NCBI GenBank assembly: GCA_037176725.1
Contig: JAZBRS010000049.1
Coordinates: forward strand, 17,006,001 to 17,070,000
Source of the DNA: Posidonia oceanica
Lineage: Eukaryota; Streptophyta; Magnoliopsida; Alismatales; Posidoniaceae
Direction: 5' to 3'
Length of the DNA: 64,000 nucleotides
Position numbers and translations under genes: made by a program. Below, piece by piece: positions 1-11,058 of this stretch. The notes below the pieces were generated by a model. It was given only the letters and a program-made list of their open reading frames with translations. It did no database searches and was not told where the DNA came from. Each line of letters starts with the position of its first letter. Positions within the stretch are counted from its first letter, which is position 1.

Positions 1-3000
1 TCCCATGTAAATGGGAGCTAAGTGTGCTTAAATGTGTGCAAGAATGCCAAATGCGAAGATACATGAGTGCAATGCATGCAGGAATGCAAGAAAAGAACCT
101 AAGAATGACTTTTCAGAAAAATTGGGAGCTTATGTGCAAGTTTTGAAAAAAGTGGGACCTAAATGCAAAGATTTTGAAAAATTAGAGGCTTATATGCAAG
201 ATCTTTGAAAACTAGAGGGTCTGAGTGCATTTTTGCAAAATACAGGGTTTAAAATGCAATTTTATACGGTTAACATGCATTAGAATAAGTTTTGAAATCA
301 TGTGGAGGATTAACACGCAATTTTAAAACATGCAGGGGTTGAAATGCAATTTTATAAGCAAAAATGTGGTCTTAAATGGTCTGTGAATGCGAACAGAGGA
401 CCTATGTGCAATTTTTAAATATGCAAGGTCTAAAATGCAATTTTATAAGGAAAAAATGCATTTAAATGAGTTTTATAAACATGTAGAGGACCTTTGTGTA
501 ATTTTAAAATATGCAGGGTCTAAAATGCAATTTTTGTAAGGAAAAATGTGATTTTTGAATGGTCTGTGCATTAACAGTGGACCTATGTGCAATTTTTAAA
601 TATGCAAGGTCTAAAATACAATTTTATATGGAAAAAATGCAATAAAGAGATGCTATGCATGAATATGGAGGAAGAAAAGATGAAAAATGAATGCATAATC
701 AACAGATCAGAGGACTAAAATGTAAATAGAGGAAAAGACAGGATTTAAAATTGCAATTTACTAAGGTAAATTAGAATATTAAATCAGATTAACAACAAAA
801 GGACTAACATGCAATAATAAAAAGCTACAGGGCCTGAACTAAAATAAACTTAAAAAGAAAACACAGTAGGAGGATTAACATGCAATTAGACAGTTTTTTA
901 TATTTTCCATGCAATTTAATAAGATTTAAATTCAGAATTAAATGAATCATAAACGAAGGCAGGACCGGAAAGTAATAAACTAAAAACAGAAGCTAGAAAA
1001 GCAATTTATGGCAAATTATCTAAGCGAAGGAAAAATAAAGCTACAGTTAAAAGCCAGTGGCCATGGACACTGTAGCAAAAGCTACCAGTGGCCATGGACG
1101 CCGGAGAAGGGAGGTTGATGCGGCGCAGAGAGGCGGGCGAGCTTCACCAGAGGCTGGCGGACCTCGGAGCAGCGTCGGCGTGGCTTGGTGCTGCCTAGAG
1201 CAGGCCAGGGAGCTGGACGGAGCTCTACAGACCTGCTCAGAGGTGAAGCAGGCGATAGACGCGTCAATGGGGCATTCTGAGGCTACCGGAGAGCTGCTGG
1301 AGTTCGTGCGGTTTGCGGGCGATCGACGGAAGCTGGTTCTGCTCACGGAGCGGCGTTTCCAGTTGTGGACTCACCGGAGACGACGAGGAAGCAGCGGCGA
1401 CGACTCGGCGGAGGAGGGGGGGAAAGCCTATTCTAATGGCTGGAAAAGCACGAGAGGGAGAAAATTAAGCTACAGGGAAAGGGTGGCACCTTTTTTGCAG
1501 GCTGGTTCGTCCCCCCGACGTCAGGTGATTTAGAGCTTGCCGGTGGAGGTCGTTCGGAGGTTGCAGACGTCGTCGTCGGCCCGGGAGTGGTGGGAACAGA
1601 TCAGTGGAGTAGTCCGGTGCTTTCTGGACGTCCGGAGCGAAGCTTCGAAGGCCGGAGCTGGATTTGGCTCCAATGGGTGCTCATGAAGCAGCCGGAGGTG
1701 GGTGAAGGTGTCTGCTACCTTCTGGATCAACCGGAGGGTACCGGCGGCTTGCGGGATAGTAGGTGAGCGTTTCTGGAAGCTCAAGATGGCTGGTGGAGGC
1801 CTGGAGACGAAGTATGATCGTCGGGTGGATTTCTAGCAGAGAATGTGCTAAGTGTTTGTTGTGGAGAGTCAGGTCTGTGGGGGAGATGAAGGCTAATGGC
1901 TTGGTGGGTCTGGAAGGTGGACTTCAGGTGAGTTTTGGGTGAAATTTGGAAGGATTCTGTGAACGGAATGGGAGGGAATTCTGGAGGAAGGGGGTGATGG
2001 GTTTTGGCTTAGATTTGGGTGAATTGAGAGGTGGATGCAGAGTGGATTTGGTCGTGGAATGGGTGGCTGTAATGGTGGTGGTCTGGGTGGATTTGGGGAG
2101 GAAATTGGAGGTGGATTGAAGGGAGTTGGGTGCTCTGGTTTGGGTGAAAAGGAAGAAGAAGAAGAGGGCTGGATTTCAGTGGAAGAGGGAGGGAGTTTTG
2201 GGTGCTCTCTGCTTTGGATTCTCTCACTCTTTCTGGAAGACGAAAAGGGGATGAAGGAGGAGTGGAATGGAGGTTTTTAACAGGGGGCCTGACTGGATGA
2301 GCGCGCTGGGATTTTTGAAAATCCATTGGCGGGAGGCAGCAGCTGCAGCAGAGCGAGGACGACGGAGGCGACGGGCATTAATGCCCCCCGTAGATCCTGC
2401 GGAGATACGAGAGAGGTGGAGATGAGCTGGAGCTGATGGTGATTGGGAGGGAAGGCGAAGTTGAATTTTTTTGAAGAGAAGGAGCTGCTGGCGGGAGAAG
2501 ATCTGAAGAAGAAGAAGGAGAAGAAGGAGGGAAGAGGAGGAGGATGGCGTGGGCCGGGCCCTGCTGTGCGAAGGAAAGAAATAAAAGGAAGAAAGAAAAG
2601 AAAGAAGGGAAGAGGGAGAGGTGGAGGGGAGAATGGGCCGGACTGGGCCTAGAAAAAAAAAGAAAGAAAAATAGAAAGAAAGGCGGAAAGGGAGGAAGGG
2701 AAAAGAAGAAGGGAAAGAGGAAGGAAATAAAAATAAATAAAAATAAAATAAAAATAGAAAAGGATGGAAAATGTTTTTAGAGTAGTTGTGTATTAAGTTA
2801 GGTCTTTGATTAAGTTTTTTAATGATTGTTTTTGATTAGTTAATTAGGATTGAAGAGTTTTAGTTTTGATTAGGATTTCTAGGGTTTTCTTTTCTTTAAA
2901 TTGTTTTTGATTTTGTTTAAATGTTTGTTAAGTTTTTTAAATTGTTTTTTAATTATGTTTTTCTTGTTAAGTATTTGGGATGTTAATTAGGATTTTTTAA

Positions 3001-4231
3001 AGTTTGTTTTTAAATTAATTAGGGTGAGTTTTAGATTTTTGATTTTAATCTTTTTTTTTTCTCAAGTCTTCTTTGATTTGTTTTTTAATTTTGTTTGTTA
3101 AGTTCTTTTAATATTTTTTAGTTAAGTTTTCTTGTTAAGCTTTTAATTAAGTGTTTTTAGATTTTTGATTGTTTGTTTTTTTCTTTTTAATTAGGTTTTC
3201 AAATTGTTTCTTTTTAGGATTGTGAAGTTAAGTTTTTTTCTTAATTACTTGCCTTAGCATTTTTTAATTGTTTTCTTTCCTTTTCGGATTTGTTTTTTGA
3301 TTGTTTTAGTAGGTTTTTTTTCTTTTGCTTGTTTTGATTACATTTTGGTTTTTCCTTGATTTTACAGCATTTTCTTTTTGTTTGTTTTACATTTTTTAAG
3401 TTGCATTCTTAGTTTTTAGTTTTAGTTAGATTTAGTTAGGCTTTTGTTTTTTAATTGTTTGTTTAATGTTTTTAATTATTTTTCTTAGGGTTTTGGTCTG
3501 TTTCCCTTTTGTTTCAGAGTTTTAATGCTTTTTAAGGGTTTTTTAGGGATTTAGTAGAAGAGAGGAAAAGAAAAGAAAAAGGAAGAAGGAAAGGAGAAAT
3601 GAAGAAGTAAAGAGGAAAAGGAAGAGTTGAAAGAAAACAATTTTTTGAAAGTCAAAGAAAATGTTAAAAATAAGATAAAAATACAAATAAGATTCAGAAG
3701 AGATAGATGCACAAGGGGGGCCCACAGCCAGGCAAGGAGATGGAAGGGAAGGGAGTGAAAAGAAGGAGGATAATCTGGAGAGAGAGAGGAGAGAGGAAAG
3801 AATAATCCAAGAGAGAGGGAAGGATAATTTGGTGAAATGAAGGGGTTAGGGGTTTTGAAAAGAGATGAAAATTGGGGAGTGTGTGGCCTAGGGTCTCTAG
3901 TATTGGACCTAGGGTTTGGGTTTTGTTTTGGGAAAGTTTTGCAAGGGTTTTGAGGTGTTGAAAATGGGTTGTTTTGCCTAGTTTTTCTAGGATTTTTTGG
4001 GAGTGGTTTTGGTTTGAAATTTTTAGGGTTTTTGGGTAGATTTGCTAAGTTGGGGATGGTGAGTTTTCCTATAGTTTTTGGGCTTGGGAAAGAGGTGTAA
4101 TTCTAGGTTAAGTTTGGGCTTGTTTTGGAAAGAAGGATGAAAAGGAACGTGTAGGTTTGGACCTAGATTTGGATCCAGAAGTCACCAGGATATCCCTATT
4201 GATTCAAGCCTGTCCAAATGGGGTGTCAATA
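1..4231 (-). repeat. Gypsy-1 3' LTR (partial)
   Basis: Position 1 aligns with 21609 of the right LTR, and the two copies stay nearly identical to 4231/25870. In element orientation it starts at 4231 with a slightly altered terminus, TATTGACACC instead of TGTTGACACC. It contains an AT-rich T-tract zone (about 2770-3560), a GC-rich block (about 1040-2000), a purine-rich zone (2440-2790) and degenerate repeats built on ATGCAATTTTATAA (240-640). It lacks 48 bp that the 5' LTR has at 22281-22328, so the deletion arose after insertion. Short ORFs in the GC-rich block are not conserved as proteins and are not called genes. Confidence 0.92.
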
Positions 4232-4244
4232 GATGCCCCTCCCT
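4232..4244 (-). promoter_or_regulatory. Gypsy-1 polypurine tract (plus-strand primer site)
   Basis: On the minus strand AGGGAGGGGCATC lies directly before the 3' LTR start at 4231. A purine run touching the 3' LTR is the expected primer for second-strand DNA synthesis in LTR retrotransposons. The same tract is at the equivalent place in Gypsy-2 (50694-50706). Confidence 0.8.
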
Positions 4245-4787
4245 GAGCGAGGTCAAGCGAAGAGAGGCTGCTGCTCTGGGTTGACAAGACACCCCATTTG
4301 ACTGACGGGAGCAGAAGATTGCTATTGGCCTGAGTTACATTTTCGACGGATGCACCGAAAGTCGTAGCTCGTCGCCGCAATGCGAAGTGCAGGTGCAGAT
4401 GGATGAGATGCAATGAATGCAATGCATGCTAATGCAAATGCAATGCAAATGTTAGTGTAGATGTTAGTACAGCTAAGGATGCTGATGCAGCACAAGATGA
4501 TGATGATGGACTAGTGTGCAGTGCTAGAAAAAGAAAGTGCAAGGTTGATGCAAAAGAAGAACGCTAAAAGAGAAACGCGATGTGGCGCAAAGACCCGCCA
4601 GGCCGGCCAAACTTGCGCGACAAGGCGAGAAAGAAAAGTGCAGCTTGTCCTCGCCCGGGGAGCAAGCTAGCGAAAAGGAGCACGAGGGAGAGGGGCCGAC
4701 TCTCCCATCGCAAAGGGATGCGGGACTTTGCCTTCCTGGGACAAAGTCGCGCGAAGAGGGTGATAAGATGTCGGACTTTTCGGCCGA

Positions 4788-5680
4788 ATAGTTTACGGTC
4801 CTATCAACCGGAAGCGATAGTTTACGGACCTATCAACCGGAGGGAGCAGTTGTGAGTGATAGTTACTACATATTAGCCGTAAAACATGATTATGCAGGAT
4901 AGTTTATGGTCCTATCAATCGGAAGCGATAGTTTACGGGCCTATCAACCGGGAGCGATAGTTTACGGTCCTATCAACCGGAAGCACAATCCATGAGTGAT
5001 AGTTACTGGTTATCAGCCGTATAACGCAAATGCCAGAGAATGATAGTTTACGGTCCTATCAACCGGAAGCGATAGTTTACGGTCCTATCAACCGGAAGCG
5101 ATAGTTTACGGTCCTATCAACCGAAAAGGGCATTTGCGAGTGATAGTTACTGGATATCAGCTGTATAACATGATTGGTGCAGCGATAGTTTACGGTCCTA
5201 TCAACCGGAAACGATAGTTTACGGGTCTATCAACCGGAAGCGATAGTTTACGGGCCTATCAACCGGAAGCAATAGTTTACGGACCTATCATCCAGAAAGC
5301 GCAATCATGAGGGATAGTTACTGGTTATCAGCCGTATAATGCAATTGGAAGTGATAGTTTACGATCCTATCAGCTGGGAGCGATAGTTTACGGGCCTATC
5401 AACCGGGAGAGATAGTTTATGGACCTATCAACTAGGAGTAATAGTTTACGGTCCTACCAACTGGAAAGAGCAATTGCAAGGGATAGTTACTGGATATCAA
5501 CCGTATAACGTAATTGCAAGTGATAGTTTTGGATATCAGCCAGAGAATGATAGTTTACGGTCCTATCAACTGGAAAGTGCAATTATGAGGGACAGTTACT
5601 GGATGTCAGCCGTATAACACAACTGCGGGCTAGATAGGATATCAGCCCAAGATGATAGTTTACGGTCCTATCAACCGGAA
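4788..5680 (-). repeat. Hairpin minisatellite array A of Gypsy-1 (29-bp unit)
   Basis: About 0.9 kb of tandem units based on GATAGTTTACGGTCCTATC plus AACCGGAAGC. Each unit begins GATAG and carries the complement CTATC nine bases on, so each is a short inverted repeat. A second unit type, with GATAGTTACTGGATATCAGC and CGTATAAC, is interspersed at intervals. The array lies between the extra ORF and the PPT, in the transcribed 3' untranslated part, and recurs in Gypsy-2 at 51256-52204. No coding role is seen. Confidence 0.9.
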
Positions 5681-5771
5681 AGAGCAGTGATTGATTAATT
5701 AATTGATTGATAAGAAAAAGAGTGATTGATTGATTGATAAGGAAAAGAGTAATTGATGATTGAAAAAGATT

Positions 5772-6338
5772 GATAAGATATCGGACTTATCGGCCGGCAA
5801 AGGGAAAGGGATGATAAGATATCGGACTTATCAGCCGGCAAATGAATAAAAAAATAGAATGATAAGATATCGGACTTATCGGCCGGCAAAGAGGGGATGA
5901 AGAAATGATATGATATCGGACTTATCGGCCGGCAAAGGGAAAGAGATGATAAGATATCGGACTTATCGACCGGCAAATAAATAAAAGAATAGAATGATAA
6001 GATATCGGACTTATCGGCCGGCAAAGGGAAAGAGATGATAAGATATCGGACTTATCGGCCGACAAATGAATAAAAGAATAGAATGATAAGATATCGGACT
6101 TATCGGCCGGCAAAGAGAGAGGGTAAAGGGATGATATGATATCGGACTTATCGACCGGTAAAGGGAGAGAGATGATAAGATATCGGACTTATCAGTCGGC
6201 AAATGAATAAAAGAATAGAATGATAAGATATCGGACTTATCAGCCGGCAAAGAGAGGATGAAGGAATGATAAGATATCGGACTTATCGGCCGGTAAAGGG
6301 AAAGAGTTGATAAGATATCGGACTTATCGGTTGGCAAG
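5772..6338 (-). repeat. Hairpin minisatellite array B of Gypsy-1 (13 units)
   Basis: Thirteen copies of a core close to GATAAGATATCGGACTTATC followed by GGCCGGCAAA. GATAAG and CTTATC form a 6-bp stem around an 8-base loop. The units are separated by three recurrent linkers (short GGGAAAGAGAT, medium TGAATAAAAGAATAGAAT, long GAGGGGATGAAGAAAT type), giving a trimeric higher-order pattern. Gypsy-2 also has thirteen units (52301-52868). The apparent ORFs here are only translations of the repeat. Confidence 0.92.
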
Positions 6339-6873
6339 TGAATGAGTTTCGCGAGGGCGAATCATCCCATGATACCAGGAATATCATGGGGGAAAGAGAG
6401 GGAGGATGATACCAAGGGGCGATCAAAAGATGCCCGTGGTATCAGGATGATACCAGGGGTTGGCCAGCGCGTCCTTGGCATCAAAAGTAGAGGATGAAGA
6501 CAAAACTGTCGTGTTTGCCAGACGAGTAGTTTGGGATACCAGCCCGAGGATGATGACAGGTTGACAGACCTATCGCCGGGCAGTTTGGGGTGCCAGCCAA
6601 GGATAATAAGATGGCGGTGCCCAGCATCTCTGCTTGCTCGGACGGCGTGGGTTGGCACTTGGGTTGATTGAGGAGGACTTTCTTGCGGTGTTCGGCAGCA
6701 AGTCTGGCTAGCGGCCCTACAGATATAATTGATATGATCATGCATGCACTTGTAGTAGATTTGGAATGCAAACAGGTGGCTTAGAACGCCTTTGTATTGA
6801 TTGAACTTGATTACATGCCTGTGGCAGGCCAAAAGTTTACAGCATAAGGTAAGCAGGCAGTTACATGGACGCT
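6339..6873 (-). other. Non-coding spacer between array B and the DUF7745-like ORF
   Basis: No coding sequence recognised. It holds further scattered GATACCA/TGGTATC inverted motifs (about 6365-6480 and 6530-6560), which look like diverged relatives of the neighbouring hairpin units. A similar stretch occupies 52869-53409 of Gypsy-2. Confidence 0.6.
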
Positions 6874-8076
6874 CTAGTCGGTCCTGGCTTTCTTTGCCTT
6901 TCTGAAGTCAGGGAACTGAGGAGCGCTAGGAGGTATCTCACTGATAGGCCAGAATGCTTGTACCTCTGTCAGATATTCAGGAGTGCATCCTGAGCCTCGC
7001 GTAGATGCCAGGTCAGTAGACCGCACTGCATGCTGCATAAGATCAGCCAGCTTAGTTGTAGCAGATGTTGAACCATAAGGATATGCTTGAAGGCGCCTTG
7101 GGGCTGTGCTGTCTATGAAAGTGCCCTGCTGGAGGTTGAACTGCCGCATGACCCATATGGGGTGATACTCCACACCTCCGGTGAATCCAGGTAGCACTAC
7201 GAGTCGCGCATCGCGGGTATTGAAGAAGATAGTGAAAGGCTCAGCCGCAGATGGAATGATGCGCCACGTGACGGTGTCGTCCGTCAGCTCAGATAGCTTG
7301 TTGTATTCTTTGAGGACTTTTTTGATTGTCCTGGCATGGCCGCTGTTGCAGTAAGCTTCGATAGCGTGGCCCTGGGGGCGTAGTAAGTTCAGTTCAAGGT
7401 GTGTAGCCAGCCAGATCTGTACTAGCACTCCGCAGCCATGGAAGTGGCGGCAGCGGTGGGAGATGCAGTTCTGTCCGCAATATGTTTCAGCCAAGACGAC
7501 TGGTGCCAGGTCGATTTGCGTAGTCACCACAGCTAGTGCGATTTCAGCAATTTCTATCGCGACTGTCATTCGGCCATGAGTGAATATCAGCTCTCCCAGA
7601 AATCGGGTGACAAATCCCCGAAACCATAGATCATCGCCGAGTTCAGCGCGCTTGTCTATGATCTCATCAAAGTAGTGCAAGCGCAGCATGGGCGTGGGGC
7701 CGTTGGTGCAGATCAGTCTTTGCTGGCATTGGTCAGTAGATAGCCCAGATAGCTTGCAGAGGACCGCTATGTACCTGTCGCGCCTCATGAAGATGGGCGG
7801 TCCCATCAGCCGGGAGAAGCCACAGATGCGGTGCAGCTCCTCCAAGGTAGGTGTCAGTTTAGTTCTTCCGAAGCGGAAGACATGGTGTGCTGGCTTTCAG
7901 AATCTTGCGGCAGCGCACAGAAGGTGACGGTTCACTTCGACATCAGCCGCCTTCAGCAGTTTCGTAGGTATGCCCTAGAGGCGCAGCTTCTCGCAGTCTT
8001 CCTGAGTAAGTTTGCCAATCCAATCCCGTAGGGCTTCAGAGCAGTGCATTGGGGTTTCAAGAGTTGGATAACCCAT
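6874..8076 (-). pseudogene. DUF7745 / plant-mobile-domain-like ORF downstream of integrase
   Basis: A reading frame of about 400 codons starts at an ATG at 8074-8076 and ends at TAG 6874-6876. Two in-frame stops break it: TAG 7975-7977 and TGA 7897-7899. The last 323 codons (from 7845) are open. Seen: an N-terminal stretch ending HHVFRFGRTKLTPTLEEL, a middle FHGCGVLVQIWLATHLEL, and a C-terminal LPGFTGGVEYHPIWVMRQF. These match the layout of plant DUF7745 proteins, relatives of the plant mobile domain found in MAIN/MAIL proteins and in transposons. The family's biochemical role is not established. It has the same sense as pol and lies between integrase and the 3' LTR, so it is probably an element-borne accessory gene. 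Gypsy-2 has a matching broken copy at 53410-54611. The family assignment is from memory of its motifs and no profile search was run. Confidence 0.62.
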
Positions 8077-9354
8077 GGCGTAGGCTGCAGGGTGAAATAG
8101 ACAGATGCTGCAGAGCTTGAAGGTACCTGTTATCAATGTTGTAGATAGTCAGATCACACAGGCATATAATCTCTAACAGAAAGCAGAATTTGAGGCTGAT
8201 AAAGCAATTCAATTTGTATCCAGCTGTTAATATTAGAGTAAAGCAGCTAAGTAGACATAAGCAAAGGAAATCTATTGCAGTCTTGCTAACACTGGGGCGA
8301 GGACTGGCAGGAGATCTGGACCAGCGCAGCTCGAGCGGCGTCAACATGTGCTTGGTGAGAAGTACTGTCTCAGAGTCGAGGCAAGTTGCAGAGCGAAACG
8401 ATTGATAAGAAGGAAGGGATGATTGGAGATGCATGTATGCGTGACGCAGGTTGATATGCTTTAGAAATGATTAGTATGCTTTGGTGCCTTCAGCATACGG
8501 AATGCTTTGGTGCCTGCTGCAGAGGAAGGGAGTGGTCCTTGACTCACTGGGCCCTACTTAGATTCTTAGCTTGCTAGTGGCACTTCAGAACAGGTGTTGG
8601 CGGTATACAGGTGGTGGTGTGGTGAGGACAGACTGCCTGCCAAGCTCTCAGGACCTACACCTACTCTTTCTGCACTCATTTTTTATTTCTCCCTCATGGG
8701 TGTGCAGGCTTTCTCTGCCCCTGGCTAGGAGATGGTAAGTGTTTGTTTTTTGGGGGGAGGTGGTAGACCCTTTTTAGGCTTACACCCTTGGATTTCTTGT
8801 AAGGCACGGGGAGATGATATTGCCTGTATTTTCGGACTGATTCTTGTCTAACTCCTTTTCCTTCTTTTTTCCTTTTCTTTGCTTGCTTTTTCTCCTTTTT
8901 TTTTGTTTTTCTTCTCTCTTTTTTTTCTTTGCTTGTTTGATTTCTTTTTCTCTTTTTTTTTTCCAGGCTTTTGCTATCCCCATTTTGGAGGTAAAAAGAA
9001 GGGTGTTTGGGTTGTGATGGATGTGGGCTTTGGGTCTGCTATGTGATGAGCTGAAGGAGCAGGGTTAGACTGCACACCCCTATCTCTAGGGCCGGCTTCT
9101 GTCTTCGCCTTCTGTTCCTTTTAGTATGCCCAAGCCTAGATGTCTATTCTCACTTTTCTTGAACTCACATCCTAGCATTTTTTCTCCCTCAGAGGTGTAT
9201 GTCCTTACGAGTTTAGGCGGTTCGCCTATCCTGATCGATGGTGGCTCCCTTACTGCCTAAAGCATCTGGGTAGTGCCAAGTGAGGCAGGGTGAACTCCTT
9301 CTAGAGCAGGCAAGCACTTCTGGTTTTCATCACCAGGTAGAAGATGCAATGCAT
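8077..9354 (-). other. Non-coding spacer with a purine-rich tract
   Basis: Between the integrase end and the DUF7745-like ORF no further coding sequence is recognised. At about 8843-8972 the plus strand is almost pure C/T, which makes an A/G-rich tract in the element RNA; Lys/Glu-rich ORFs there are artefacts. The same tract is longer in Gypsy-2 (about 55380-55605). It could act as an internal polypurine site, but that is inference. Confidence 0.6.
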
Positions 9355-9358
9355 GATT

Positions 9359-9535
9359 TGAGAGGATGACGATGATGATATGAAAAAAAAAGATGATGCA
9401 TGTTTCGAGAGGATGACGATAATGATATGAAAAGAGATGATGCATGTTTTGAGAGGACGACGATGATGACATGAAAAGAGATGATGCATGTTTTGAGAGG
9501 ATGACGATGATGATTTGAAAAAAAGAAGATGGTGT
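9359..9535 (-). repeat. Tandem repeat, about 44 bp, four units
   Basis: Four imperfect units built on GAGAGGATGACGATGATGAT, then GAAAA and GATGATGCATGTTTT, begin near 9359, 9408, 9451 and 9495. The block sits just after the integrase coding region. Gypsy-2 has about three units at 55977-56103. Confidence 0.85.
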
Positions 9536-9598
9536 ATGGAAAGGGCGAAATGTGACAAGGATGTGTAAGGGAAGGACAGAAGAAGCATAAGCAAATGT

Positions 9599-11058
9599 TC
9601 AAGAATAAAAGTAAGAGACAAGATAGAAGATGCAGGTAGGATGAGAATGTAAGGAGCGAGAATGCAAGTGTATAGATGGTAGGAAGCGTTTGCAAAGGGG
9701 CCGCCTTGGGCTACGATAGTACTTCTTGAGATAGCATAGGTTAACAGGCTCAGACTGCTCGACCTGATCCATATCCTCAAGAATTACAGCGCCATCCGAA
9801 AAGACTTGCTTGACCACAAAGGGGCTACGCCAGTTAGGTCGGAATTTCCCTCGACCGTCAGGCAAGTGAATGGCACGCAGAACAAGGTCTCCTGTCTGGA
9901 AGCCTCTTGGTTGAACTTTCTTCAAGTAAGACCTGGCCATCTCTTTTGGTAGCAGTGAGCATTATGCATAGCTTGCAGCCTGTGCTCATCAATCAGATTC
10001 AGTTGGACGCAGCGGTCTTCGACCCATTCTGCTTCATCCAACTCAGCTTCGCGTAGGATCCGCAGTGAGGGGATCTCTACCTCGATGGACAACACCGCCT
10101 CCATGTCATACACCAGAGAGTATGGGGTGGCACCTGTTGAAGTGCGGACAGATGTCCTATACGCCCAGAGCGCGTAAGGAAGCTTGTCGTGCCAGTCCTT
10201 ATGAGTTTCCACCATCTTCTTTAGGATTTTGACCAGATTTTTGTTGGCGGACTCCACTGCACCGTTCATCTGCGGTCGGTAAGGCAAGAATCTGTGGTGT
10301 TTGATACTGAATCTCTGCAAATAGTCTTCGATCCTCTTAGCAATGAAATTCGTGCCATTGTCAGATATAATTGCATGTGGGACCCCGTATCGGGCTATGA
10401 TATTGTTTCTGATGAACTTTTCTGTAGCCACGACAGTCACTATTTTGTAGGAGGTCGCTTCCACCCACTTAGTAAAGTAATCAATCGCTACCAGAATGTA
10501 ACGATGACCGTTAGAAGCTGGAGGGTGGATGGCGCCAATGACATCAATCCCCCAGGTGGAGAAGGGCCACGGCGACGACATGCTGTGCAGTTCTTGAGGG
10601 GGCGCCCGAATAAAGTTGCCATGCACTTGGCAATTATGGCATCTGCGCACGAATCGGCAGCAGTCAGCTTCCATAGTTAGCCAGTAGTATCCTTGTAGCA
10701 TTATCTTCTTGGCTAGGAGGACGCCGTTCATGTGCGGGCCGCAGGTCCTCGCATGTACTTGAAGCATCAGCGCATCAGCCTCTGATTTGTTCAGGCAGCG
10801 CAGGAGCATCTGATTGTATGATATATTATACAACTGTCCCGCCCCTAATACATACTTTGACGCCAGATGCGTCAGAGTTCTCCTATCTACTACTGAGGTA
10901 TCAGGTGGAAAGCTGCTAGATTCCAGGAAAGCTTTTATGTCTTTGTACCAGGGCCGCTCCTCCGCTGTTGGATCTGCCTCTTCAATGCTCATACAGTGCG
11001 CAGGCTGCTCAATGCGAGTAACAGATACAACCACTGTGCTGTCTTCAAGTATGCTGAG
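9599..11058 (-). pseudogene. pol (IN): Gypsy-1 integrase (pol C-terminus)
   Basis: Integrase inserts the cDNA into host DNA. The main frame (11034-9922, 370 codons) has the zinc-binding H94, H101, C132, C135 and the catalytic triad D164, D225, E261, with the canonical 35 residues between the last two. The C-terminal GPY/F-type module (KFRPNW...) is in another frame (9940-9599), caused by a 1-bp deletion near 9932 compared with Gypsy-2. The natural stop seen in Gypsy-2 (56249) is lost here, so the frame runs on to 9599. TAG at 11059-11061, where Gypsy-2 has TGG, separates it from RNase H. The catalytic core is intact, but the protein could not be made whole. Confidence 0.93.

Noticed and set aside
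1057..1533. A GC-rich 158-codon ORF on the plus strand, with relatives at 22720-23088 and 47565-47765
   Set aside because: It is antisense to the element inside an LTR, truncated differently in each LTR copy, low-complexity Arg/Gly/Ser-rich and has no family resemblance. It is a by-product of the GC-rich LTR block.
5695..6337. Minus-strand ORFs with repeated DKSDILS (also at 52195-52826)
   Set aside because: Translation of hairpin array B, with no start context or conservation as protein.
4788..6338. CRISPR-like appearance of regularly spaced repeats
   Set aside because: The linkers are themselves repeated, the context is a plant retrotransposon, and no cas genes exist.
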